A stretch of 9,918 nucleotides of DNA, from assembly GCA_903930665.1 (NCBI GenBank), contig CAIYZI010000364.1, forward strand, positions 1-9,918. Reading direction: 5' to 3'. The stretch comes from an uncultured beta proteobacterium. GTDB lineage: Bacteria > Pseudomonadota > Gammaproteobacteria > Burkholderiales > Burkholderiaceae. Positions 1-5,858 of the stretch are shown here, one piece after another; position 1 is the first letter of the stretch; the number at the start of each line of letters is the position of its first letter. Below the pieces are notes generated by a model. That model searched no databases. It saw nothing but the letters and a program-made list of their open reading frames with translations, and was not told the DNA's origin. A program made the position numbers and the translations under genes.

Positions 1-15
1 ATTGCCGTTCGGTTC

Positions 16-105
<90 letters not shown>

Positions 106-328
106 CCAAGTCTGTAAGTTATTGATATATATAGATATTTTTCATAAAGCCCCGCGTCCTGTGGGCCTCATGTCTACTCTAGTTTCTCTGTTGCTTATAT
201 ATACGCAACTATCTGGAGAATTTACCTTCTTTTCTCAGCAGCCATTTTTTACGGTAGGTTTGCACGCGCTTAAGCCGTAATGTCGCACCATCATACAAAG
301 GCAATGCCCACTCAATCAGGGCAATTGT
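106..328. other. Gene-poor spacer between tRNA-Ser and yhaV
   Basis: No convincing gene is visible. On the minus strand the yhaV frame stays open after its stop for about 39 more codons (328 down to a TAG at 211-209). It reads a protein-like, basic peptide containing KRVQTYRKKWLLRKEGK, which could be debris of a lost gene or chance. A short GC hairpin, gcccc...gtgggc around 150-167, could contribute to tRNA transcript termination, but no T-tract follows it. An integrase gene, which would be expected here beside a tRNA-targeted island, is absent. Confidence 0.4.
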
Positions 329-811
329 TTATTTGATGCGCGTAGATTTTTGCGATTTTTCTTTTGCTTCTTTCACAAGCGATTCCCAATCATCTGGTGG
401 GTGACCTTGCTTTAGCATTTTTGAAAATACTTGGTAAGCATCATTCTTACTTTCATAAGCACGCTTAGTATCTTCATCGTTGACCCAGGCATATACAATA
501 ATTTTGCTTGCCTCGTGGTAACGAAAAAATAATCGATATTGCTGAAAGAATTTAGCCCTTAACCAGTGCTTATGATCATTGCCAAGAGTATTGCCTTGTC
601 GATATACGGGGAGGGTGGGATCTTGTGGAATGACTTCATTGGCGAGTTTTAAAATCGCAGCCAATCGTTTGGTTACATTTTTGTTTTGATAAGTGGTGGA
701 ATGCTTTTGCTTAAGCGCTTGAACTTCATTAGTCAGTGCTTGAACCTGATTAAGGAATAAAGGATGGGCGAAGATGGTCCAGCCGGCAATGATGAGGGGC
801 GATGACTGTAT
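329..811 (-). CDS. yhaV: YhaV-family ribonuclease toxin of a type II toxin-antitoxin pair, with no canonical start codon
   Basis: YhaV toxins are ribosome-associated RelE-like mRNA endoribonucleases, neutralised by PrlF. Hallmarks here are WTIFAHP near the N-terminus, the core FFQQYRLFFRYH, IIVYAWVNDEDTKRAY, DAYQVFSKMLKQGHPPDDW and a basic tail ending STRIK. The frame is open from 826 to the TAA at 331-329, but has no ATG, GTG or TTG until a TTG at 664. Starting there would delete about 50 conserved residues including WTIFAHP, so it is unlikely to be the true start. The coordinates given use ATA at 811-809 (160 codons, close to the roughly 154 residues of the E. coli protein). ATT at 820-818, overlapping the prlF stop as TAATT, is the other candidate. 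Either is one substitution from ATG. The gene follows prlF directly and is probably translationally coupled to it. Family assignment is strong; the start and activity are uncertain. Confidence 0.8.
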   Translation of the reverse strand: MQSSPLIIAGWTIFAHPLFLNQVQALTNEVQALKQKHSTTYQNKNVTKRLAAILKLANEVIPQDPTLPVYRQGNTLGNDHKHWLRAKFFQQYRLFFRYHEASKIIVYAWVNDEDTKRAYESKNDAYQVFSKMLKQGHPPDDWESLVKEAKEKSQKSTRIK

Positions 812-819
812 GGAAATAA

Positions 820-1152
820 TTAAGCCTCATCATCAGGTAGGGGTGCATCTAAATCAAACTGCACATTTCCTACAAGTGATTGCAAGCGCTCAACCCAGGC
901 ACTATCAAGTGCTTGCAAACGCTCGGGATGTGCTGCGAGATCTTGAGATAAAAAATGAAGGAAGTTTCCAAGTGCTGGATCATCAGACCTAGCCTCTTGC
1001 CCGCGACTCATCAGGACATCTCCATTGTCTAAAATGGCGTAGTGAACCTTATCGCGCTTGCCGAGTTTTAAGACTTGGCGAATAGGCTCGGGTACGGTAG
1101 TTTGGTAACGATCTGTGAGAGTAGATTCAGCTTCGAGTACGGCAGTATTCAT
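820..1152 (-). CDS. prlF: PrlF/SohA-family antitoxin, AbrB-like DNA-binding protein
   Basis: This 110-residue protein matches the length of E. coli PrlF (about 111). Its N-terminal half, EAESTLTDRYQTTVPEPIRQ then VLKLGKRDKVHYAILDNGDVLMS, is a swapped-hairpin AbrB/MazE-type fold that binds DNA. The acidic C-terminal part (AHPERLQALDSAWVERLQSLVG, ending LPDDEA) is the segment expected to bind the toxin. ATG at 1152-1150 is chosen because AAGGGG lies about 8 nt upstream and the family start MNTAVLEAES fits. A longer reading to 1212 would overlap the promoter. The TAA stop sits at the beginning of the open yhaV frame. Antitoxin-first order and a palindrome within the promoter point to autorepression. 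No damage is visible. Confidence 0.9.
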   Translation of the reverse strand: MNTAVLEAESTLTDRYQTTVPEPIRQVLKLGKRDKVHYAILDNGDVLMSRGQEARSDDPALGNFLHFLSQDLAAHPERLQALDSAWVERLQSLVGNVQFDLDAPLPDDEA

Positions 1153-1194
1153 GGTTATGCCCCTTGAAATGTGAGAAGGGAATTCATAACGCCA

Positions 1195-1223
1195 ATGGTA
1201 ATGCAAATGCATTACTTAGTCAA
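1195..1223 (-). promoter_or_regulatory. prlF-yhaV promoter with embedded palindromic operator
   Basis: On the minus strand a -35 TTGACT (1223-1218) and a -10 TACCAT (1200-1195) are separated by exactly 17 nt. The predicted transcript starts about 36 nt before the prlF ATG. A perfect inverted repeat gtaatgc-aaat-gcattac (1198-1215) fills most of the spacer and overlaps the -10. A regulator bound there would exclude RNA polymerase, and PrlF or the PrlF-YhaV complex is the natural candidate. The hexamers and palindrome are visible directly; the identity of the binding protein is inferred. Confidence 0.65.
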
Positions 1224-1269
1224 TATAAGCCCACATAAGACAATTTTGAATTAGAAAAATGGTCATAAG

Positions 1270-1289
1270 TTATTGTTTTTAAACAATAA
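1270..1289. repeat. Perfect 9-bp AT-rich inverted repeat
   Basis: The arms ttattgttt (1270-1278) and aaacaataa (1281-1289) are exact complements around a 2-nt centre. It overlaps the -35 region that would serve a TATACT -10 at 1298-1303. An operator is more likely than a terminator, because no gene ends nearby and no GC stem is present. Confidence 0.5.
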
Positions 1290-1292
1290 AAG

Positions 1293-1321
1293 TTGACTAT
1301 ACTGGTGCTTAGAGCCATACT
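1293..1321 (+). promoter_or_regulatory. Possible plus-strand promoter pointing into the tRNA remnant
   Basis: TTGACT (1293-1298) and CATACT (1316-1321) are separated by 17 nt, which would start a transcript near 1328 where the tRNA-like sequence begins. An alternative -10, TATACT (1298-1303), overlaps the same stretch but has only a poor -35. This may be the surviving promoter of a former tRNA gene. It is a motif match only. Confidence 0.3.
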
Positions 1322-1327
1322 GTAATG

Positions 1328-1376
1328 GTGGGAATCTAACTCTACTGGGGGGGTTCGAATCGCGATTGCTCCGCCA
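1328..1376 (+). pseudogene. Decayed 3' half of a tRNA-Ser (possible attachment-site remnant)
   Basis: The segment gggttcgaatc (1351-1361), then 7 nt, then ctccgcca (1369-1376), matches the intact tRNA-Ser at 80-90 and 98-105 with identical spacing. Upstream, 1328-1350 resembles a serine variable arm (gtggg...tctact against gtaggg...cctacc). The T-stem is broken, because ggggg faces cgcga and only two pairs survive. No anticodon arm, D-arm or 5' acceptor strand is found before it, so it cannot fold as a tRNA. It most plausibly marks the far end of an old integration at a tRNA-Ser gene, with the toxin-antitoxin pair inside. A rearranged duplicate tRNA gene is the alternative. Confidence 0.65.
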
Positions 1377-1460
1377 ATGTCAACAGTTTAATAGGCTTTG
1401 TGGCAATACACAGTTTTGTTATCAAAATCGTTACCAAAGCCATCCTGCGGTGCGGCCTTT

Positions 1461-1498
1461 CTTTTGGCGCCGATAGTCCGCTTAACGGCCAGCAAAAG
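1461..1498. repeat. Imperfect palindrome, possible copy of a short intergenic repeat
   Basis: The outer arms cttttg and caaaag (1461-1466/1493-1498) and inner arms gccg and cggc (1469-1472/1486-1489) make an interrupted hairpin starting 24 nt past the stop of the minus-strand barrel gene. It is richer in G+C than its surroundings. Its CTTTTGGC...CCGATAG pattern resembles the two repeats at 5423-5446 and 5519-5542, although the match is loose. It could also slow transcription out of the barrel gene, but no T-tract follows on either strand. Confidence 0.3.
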
Positions 1499-1521
1499 AC
1501 GTTCCAACCCGAGCCTGGAGA

Positions 1522-2457
1522 TTAGAAGGCAAAGTTTAAACTACCTCCAAAAGCAAGATCAATGCTTGTATCCCTTGCATTTTGATATTGACCAAACAAG
1601 GCAATATGAAACTTCTCAGTAATTTTATAATTTAGGGTAGCCCCAACCGTGTCTTGCGTAATAGTTTTACCCCCAGTTAGATTCTTGTTATAGGGATAGT
1701 AAGAAATGATTAAAAAAGATCTTTCTGTAGCTTGAAGGCTTGCGCTGATCATGGCGCCATTGAGGGTTTTTGGCTCGTAATATTGGTTAACTGTAGTGGG
1801 GGTTGAGTTTTGAAAATTACCAAACGCATACCCAATACTGATTGGCGGTATGTATTGGCTGGGTTGCCAATTTATTTTTGGGATTACTTGAGTGAAATTA
1901 CCAAGACTAAATTCTTGATAGTTAATGCTTGCCTCTGCAGATAAAATCTTTCTGCCATTATCAAATATAGGTAATTTATATTGAGGCGAAAATAGCAGGG
2001 AGTATTTGTATGTATATAAATCACCAGTTCCTATTCCAGCAGAAGCATTAATGCTCCAATCTTTATCGGGTTGATAATTTACACCCAATACTGTATTGGT
2101 TAGATTGATGTTCCCTTGTTTTTGATAAAGTTCACTCGCTATAATTTTCCATTGGTCATTGACTCGGTAGAGACCTTGTGCCATTTGGGTATATAAATTA
2201 TCCTGAGATGGACCTGTAGTCCATTTTTGTATGCTACTAAAAATAGAGAATGGCAACGGAGATTTATCTCTCAGCAAAATTAATTGTTGCTGACTCGACT
2301 GAACATTGCCATAGTTAGTAAAAACATGGGTGTTCAAACCATCTGAATCAGCGTCTGATGGAGCGGCTACAGGCTGCCCAAAAGCATACTGATGAAATAA
2401 AACCATCAAAATACATAATAAAAATCGCCTTATTGAAAAGGCATCTTCAAGGAGCAT
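1522..2457 (-). CDS. Secreted outer-membrane beta-barrel protein, unassigned
   Basis: The 311-residue protein starts with a signal peptide: a basic pair RR (10-11), the hydrophobic run FLLCILMVLF, and probable cleavage after AFG near residue 27. The rest alternates polar and hydrophobic residues in many short strands rich in Tyr, Asn and Gln (for example WSINASAGIGTGDLYTYKYS). It ends in NFAF, a C-terminal Phe as recognised by the BAM machinery, so it is very likely an outer-membrane barrel of perhaps 12 or more strands. The overall layout is reminiscent of YaiO-family barrels, but no motif settles this. There is no clear Shine-Dalgarno before ATG 2457-2455; the start is kept because it gives a proper signal peptide. 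It diverges from the sulfatase gene. Substrate and role are unknown. Confidence 0.75.
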   Translation of the reverse strand: MLLEDAFSIRRFLLCILMVLFHQYAFGQPVAAPSDADSDGLNTHVFTNYGNVQSSQQQLILLRDKSPLPFSIFSSIQKWTTGPSQDNLYTQMAQGLYRVNDQWKIIASELYQKQGNINLTNTVLGVNYQPDKDWSINASAGIGTGDLYTYKYSLLFSPQYKLPIFDNGRKILSAEASINYQEFSLGNFTQVIPKINWQPSQYIPPISIGYAFGNFQNSTPTTVNQYYEPKTLNGAMISASLQATERSFLIISYYPYNKNLTGGKTITQDTVGATLNYKITEKFHIALFGQYQNARDTSIDLAFGGSLNFAF

Positions 2458-2491
2458 AGTTTAAGTATAGTTATCAGTTGCAAGGTAGCTC

Positions 2492-2497
2492 ATTATA
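2492..2497 (-). promoter_or_regulatory. -10 element for the divergent barrel gene
   Basis: On the minus strand this is a perfect TATAAT, about 35 nt before the barrel gene ATG, in an AT-rich divergent intergenic region (2458-2586). No good -35 lies at 16-18 nt; TTGCAC (2526-2521) is too far, at 23 nt. No convincing promoter was found for the opposite sulfatase gene; TTGTGC...TATGTG (2519-2546) is weak. Confidence 0.35.
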
Positions 2498-2586
2498 AAA
2501 ATTAGTATTTCATATTAGTTGTGCAATATTACGTTAGCATTATGTGATGTTAAAAATAAATCTAACCATATTTACATAGGCTCTTT

Positions 2587-4386
2587 ATGGCTCAGCAAGA
2601 TGATTCACTAAAAAACCCCTCTAGACGAAACCTCCTGGGATCTGGGGCTGCTTTACTAGGCTCAACATTCATGCCTGAGGCCGGTGCGGCATCTTCTGCC
2701 AATTCCTCTGAAAAAATTGATCCGGTCGTGCCACCCGATGCACCCCCTGCTGGATATAACATTCTTTATATCTTGGTAGATCAAGAGCATTATTTTCCTA
2801 AATGGCCATTTCCAGTGCCAGCTCGGGAAGCCATCAAGAAAAAAGGAATTACTTTTATAAACCACCATGCTGCATCCGTAGTTTGCTCATCTGCGCGTTC
2901 AGTTCTCTATACCGGTCATCACATTCAGCAAACTGGAATTTTTGATAATCTTAATTATGTTTGGCAGCGTGATTTATCAACCAAGATGAAAACAATTGGC
3001 GATCGCTTGACTGAGTTGGGCTATTACTCAGCCTATCAAGGAAAATGGCATTTATCTGCCAATATGGATTTAACTTCAAATCCTGTAGATGTTCCCTTAA
3101 AGCAATATCAAAAAACCATAGAGACATATGGTTTTAAGGATTTCTTTGGTTTGGGTGACCTAGTGGATGGAACTTTAGGGGGTTATCAATTCGATGATTC
3201 GACTGTCGCCTTTACTAATACATGGTTTAGAACTAGAGCTTTGGAATTAAAAGAAAAAGGTCAGCCATGGTTTTTGGCTGTGAATTTAGTCAATCCTCAC
3301 GATGTGATGTATTTCAATTCTGATTTGCCTGATGAAGACATCCAGAGTAAATCGCATGGAACTACTATTGCCAGGGCACCAAAGGATGAAATTTATAACT
3401 CCACTTGGGATGATGTTCCGCTACCATCAACAAGGAGCCAATCTTTTGATTCTCCGGGTAGGCCCGTGGGCCAAAAGATCTATCAAGAAGTTCAAAATGA
3501 ATTGGTAGGTTATTGGCCCAACGAAGATCGACGTTGGCGAGCCTTGCAAAATTATTATTTCAATGCCATTCGGGATTGTGATCGTAGAGTTGAGTCTGTC
3601 CTAGATATGCTAAAACAAAACGGCATGGAAAAAAATACCATTGTTATTTTTAACTCAGATCATGGTGAGTTGGCTGGCCATCATCAAATGCGGGGTAAGG
3701 GAACTAATTCTTATCGTCAGCAAAATCACCTGCCTTTGATGATTATTCATCCCGCCTATCCTGGCGGAATCGAATGTGAAGCATTGACGTCGCAATTAGA
3801 TATTGTGCCAACCATTATTGGCTTAACCGGAAAGGATGCTAACTTACGCCGGAAGGCTTGCGAAGGATTAAAAGGCAAAGATTTTTCAATGCTTTTAAAA
3901 AATCCAGGTCAAGCAAAAGTCGATGCTGTAAGGCCAACTGCTTTATTTAATTACGACATGTTGTCTTATCAGGATAAAAAGTGGGCTGCACTCACAATCG
4001 AAAATCAGAAATATCGTGCTCTTGCTCCCGCACAGCAGATGGCCATGCTTTCAAAATATCCCCCTAATTTTTATAATCGAACCTCAATTAGAAGTATTTA
4101 CGATGGGCAATATCGTTTTGGTCGATATTTTGCCCCTAACAATTTCAATACACCCCAGACGATGGAGTCATTGCTTGCAAATAATGATTTAGAGGTTTAT
4201 GACTTAAAAAATGACCCGGAAGAAATTCATAATCTTGCTGTGGATATGAAAAAAAATGGTGATTTGATCTTTGCTTTAAACCAAAGGCTAAATGAAATCA
4301 TCGCCAACGAAGTGGGCGTAGACGATGGCGCTTATATGCCCATTAGAAATGGTAAGTGGTATTTCCCACCTCTTAGTGAAAGATAG
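2587..4386 (+). CDS. Tat-exported sulfatase-superfamily hydrolase with variant CSSAR active-site motif
   Basis: This 599-residue periplasmic enzyme belongs to the alkaline phosphatase/sulfatase superfamily. A Tat signal PSRRNLLGSGAALLG (residues 11-25) precedes a linker and the sulfatase fold. Metal ligands appear as VDQ (D65) and NSDHGE (D358, H359). Other conserved points are GKWHL (K153, H155), NPHD (H238) and K371. The nucleophile motif is C100-S-S-A-R104 followed by SVLYTGHH. Cys is normally converted to formylglycine within CxPxR or CxAxR, but here the third position is Ser. The DQ rather than DD metal motif recalls phosphonate monoester hydrolases and choline sulfatases, so substrate class (sulfate ester, phosphodiester or phosphonate) is open. 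The start is the only one giving the Tat signal, with a weak AGG 6 nt upstream. It forms an operon with the amidohydrolase 10 nt downstream. Confidence 0.85.
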   Translation: MAQQDDSLKNPSRRNLLGSGAALLGSTFMPEAGAASSANSSEKIDPVVPPDAPPAGYNILYILVDQEHYFPKWPFPVPAREAIKKKGITFINHHAASVVCSSARSVLYTGHHIQQTGIFDNLNYVWQRDLSTKMKTIGDRLTELGYYSAYQGKWHLSANMDLTSNPVDVPLKQYQKTIETYGFKDFFGLGDLVDGTLGGYQFDDSTVAFTNTWFRTRALELKEKGQPWFLAVNLVNPHDVMYFNSDLPDEDIQSKSHGTTIARAPKDEIYNSTWDDVPLPSTRSQSFDSPGRPVGQKIYQEVQNELVGYWPNEDRRWRALQNYYFNAIRDCDRRVESVLDMLKQNGMEKNTIVIFNSDHGELAGHHQMRGKGTNSYRQQNHLPLMIIHPAYPGGIECEALTSQLDIVPTIIGLTGKDANLRRKACEGLKGKDFSMLLKNPGQAKVDAVRPTALFNYDMLSYQDKKWAALTIENQKYRALAPAQQMAMLSKYPPNFYNRTSIRSIYDGQYRFGRYFAPNNFNTPQTMESLLANNDLEVYDLKNDPEEIHNLAVDMKKNGDLIFALNQRLNEIIANEVGVDDGAYMPIRNGKWYFPPLSER

Positions 4387-4396
4387 GCATTTATCA

Positions 4397-5404
4397 ATGA
4401 ATCTGCTTCTTAAAAAAATATGCGTTGCCTTCATTATTAGCGGCTTACTGTTCTTGGAGCCGGCACAAGCGTGTAGTCGGATTGCCTATGTCAGCTCTCA
4501 AGGAACGATTATTGCTAGAACAATGGATCTTTATATGGACGATCATGCCAAGATGATGATCTATCCCAGGGGCATCACAATGAAATCAAATTTTGCAGGT
4601 GGTCTTTCTTGGGTGTCTAAATATGGCAGCGTCGCAATTCGCTCTTTAGGCGCCGCAAATTCGGATGGTATGAATGAAAAAGGTTTCACTGCAAACCTGC
4701 TCTATTTAGATGGCTCTGAGTATGAGGTTCGGGATCAACGCCCTGGGGTAGCAAATATTCAACTGGCACAGTTTATGCTCGACAATTTTTCCACTGTTTC
4801 TGAGGCGCTGGAAGGTTTTAAACAAATTCAGGTAATTTCGGCGAAAGCGTCTGATAGAGAGTGGCCTGTCCACTTATCTATTGCTGACAAGAATGGCGAT
4901 TCGGCTGTAATTGAGTTCATAAAAGGAAAAGCGGTCATTACTCGTGGCCCTAGTACTGTTGTGATGACAAATGAGCCGCCTTTATCCATTCAATTAGAGA
5001 ACCTCAAGAAGTACAGTGGCTTTGGAGGCAAGCAATATTTACCCGGAGATACGGATCCATCCGCCCGTTTCGTAAGAGCTACTGCTTTCTTAAAGACTTT
5101 GCCAGAACCTAAAACAAATGAGCAGGCATTAGCCAACCTATTTGGTGTAGCTCATACCGTTTTTGTGCCTCGGGGAGCGGGAGATTCTGCTGGTAGTGGT
5201 TCTACCGATATCTGGCCGACCCTTTGGGCGACTATGGCAGATTCCAAAAATGGGGTTTATTACTTTCAATCAAGTTCTGCACCTAACCTAATTTGGCTCG
5301 ACTTTAAGAGTGTGCGTTTCGACAAAGGTTCTCCTGTTTTAGAACTTGATGTTACTAATCCGTCTTTAGCGGGGAATGTTTCAAAAAAGATGAAGCCCTT
5401 ATAA
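4397..5404 (+). CDS. Secreted choloylglycine hydrolase / penicillin V acylase-family Ntn amidohydrolase
   Basis: The 335-residue precursor has a classical signal peptide (KK, then VAFIISGLLFL, EPAQA) ending exactly before Cys26, so signal cleavage alone would expose the N-terminal nucleophile. Conserved residues of the family are present: R41 and D44 in IIARTMDLYMD, N100 in EKGFTANLLYL, N192 in MTNEPP and R224 or R227 in SARFVRA. These enzymes cleave linear amides such as penicillin V, conjugated bile salts and, in some Gram-negative members, N-acyl homoserine lactones. The substrate here is unknown. ATG 4397 is chosen over an in-frame ATG at 4325, because that one lies inside the sulfatase gene and would spoil the signal peptide. 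The 10-nt gap after the sulfatase stop implies co-transcription. A periplasmic location is expected. Confidence 0.87.
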   Translation: MNLLLKKICVAFIISGLLFLEPAQACSRIAYVSSQGTIIARTMDLYMDDHAKMMIYPRGITMKSNFAGGLSWVSKYGSVAIRSLGAANSDGMNEKGFTANLLYLDGSEYEVRDQRPGVANIQLAQFMLDNFSTVSEALEGFKQIQVISAKASDREWPVHLSIADKNGDSAVIEFIKGKAVITRGPSTVVMTNEPPLSIQLENLKKYSGFGGKQYLPGDTDPSARFVRATAFLKTLPEPKTNEQALANLFGVAHTVFVPRGAGDSAGSGSTDIWPTLWATMADSKNGVYYFQSSSAPNLIWLDFKSVRFDKGSPVLELDVTNPSLAGNVSKKMKPL

Positions 5405-5422
5405 AATCAGTCAACTCTGGTA

Positions 5423-5446
5423 GTCTGCTATGGGCCGGAAGCGGCC
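5423..5446 (+). repeat. Short palindromic intergenic repeat, copy A
   Basis: This 24-nt unit starts 19 nt after the amidohydrolase stop and contains the hairpin ggccg-gaag-cggcc (5433-5446). It aligns ungapped with the reverse complement of 5519-5542 at 18 of 24 positions, counted by hand. The hairpin could also act as a weak terminator for the sulfatase-amidohydrolase unit, but only gtttc follows. Confidence 0.5.
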
Positions 5447-5518
5447 GTTTCAAAATCACTGATTAAAGCTACAGATAAATCATCCGTTGCTCGGCGAGGT
5501 GGGGGTTTTGTTTTCCTT

Positions 5519-5542
5519 GGCTGCTTTCGGCCAAAAGCAACC
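5519..5542 (-). repeat. Short palindromic intergenic repeat, copy B
   Basis: This is the inverted partner of 5423-5446. It has its own stem gcttt/aaagc (5523-5527/5534-5538) around cggcca. The two copies face each other across 72 nt and could pair into one long stem, as in paired REP-like elements or a small MITE remnant. Confidence 0.45.
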
Positions 5543-5580
5543 TCTCCCTACCCTTAAATTTCAATGCCCTAAGCTTATTG

Positions 5581-5620
5581 TTGACACTCCCTTTTCTTGG
5601 GCATAACCTGTAAAAGGGAG
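5581..5620 (+). promoter_or_regulatory. TTGACA promoter box and perfect 9-bp inverted repeat over a Shine-Dalgarno
   Basis: A consensus -35 TTGACA (5581-5586) is followed after 17 nt by TAACCT (5604-5609), a fair -10. Immediately after the -35, ctccctttt (5587-5595) is an exact inverted repeat of aaaagggag (5612-5620), and the right arm contains the Shine-Dalgarno for ATG 5628. If transcription starts at this promoter, the repeat is a DNA operator covering the promoter. If transcription starts further upstream, the RNA forms a 9-bp stem that hides the ribosome binding site. Confidence 0.4.
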
Positions 5621-5627
5621 GTGAGTA

Positions 5628-5696
5628 ATGGTTGATCAAGATTTTGATAAGCATGCAGATGAGTTATTTGAAAAATTGGCGCCAGTTGCATTTTGA
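5628..5696 (+). CDS. Possible small protein or leader peptide, 22 residues
   Basis: The frame is ATG to TGA, reading MVDQDFDKHADELFEKLAP then VAF. It is preceded by GGGAGGTGAG, ending 3 nt before the ATG, the strongest ribosome binding site in the window. The peptide is acidic and could form an amphipathic helix (HADELFEKL), with no signal peptide. It lies 163 nt upstream of pgaA on the same strand, so it might be a regulatory leader or an independent small protein. It resembles no family I recognise, including PqqA-type precursors. Support is the initiation signal and the surrounding inverted repeat; chance remains possible at this length. Confidence 0.35.
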   Translation: MVDQDFDKHADELFEKLAPVAF

Positions 5697-5858
5697 TTGT
5701 TATGGTCAACCTCATTTTTCTTGGCTCTACTGCGCACAGCTCTGAGGTATTTCTGCGTTGCTATTCTTAGGGCTGATTTGGTGACATTGTGAAGGGTATT
5801 TTGGTTTTGGTTTTGTAAATTTAGGCCAGTAGATAGTTGAAAGTAAACTAACAATAAG

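Larger units (their letters stand above)
5405..5858. other. Structured intergenic region before pgaA
   Basis: This 454-nt gap holds two facing palindromic repeats (5423-5446, 5519-5542), an inverted repeat overlapping a TTGACA box (5581-5620), a possible 22-codon peptide (5628-5696) and G/T-rich direct repeats of ttttgg (about 5799-5815). Longer minus-strand open frames here (5469-5654, 5636-5854) lack family features or start signals and look accidental. The pgaA promoter must lie here, but no clear -35/-10 pair was seen between 5700 and 5858, which suggests an activator or alternative sigma factor. Confidence 0.5.

Noticed and set aside
774..992. Plus-strand open frame of 72 codons
   Set aside because: It lies opposite prlF and the start of yhaV, whose family motifs are clear. 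It has no ribosome binding site or recognisable motif.
1376..1520. Minus-strand reading ERLLLAVKRTIGAKRK...VYCHKAY as a gene remnant
   Set aside because: It is short, lacks a start and is GC-biased by the palindrome. It matches no family I know, and chance is the simpler explanation.
1398..1622. Plus-strand open frame of 74 codons
   Set aside because: It overlaps the 3' end of the minus-strand barrel gene and the palindromic spacer, and its translation has no family features.
2662..2868. Minus-strand open frame inside the sulfatase gene
   Set aside because: It is a shadow of the sulfatase coding strand, with no independent signal.
5799..5815. ttttgg direct repeats as a telomere-like or CRISPR-like array
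   Set aside because: There are only about three short units, without spacers. It is a simple low-complexity run.
5469..5854. Two overlapping minus-strand open frames in the pgaA leader region
   Set aside because: There is no plausible start signal or domain, and they are crossed by the inverted repeats. The stretch SALRIATQKYLRAVRSRAKK is basic but matches no family I recognise.
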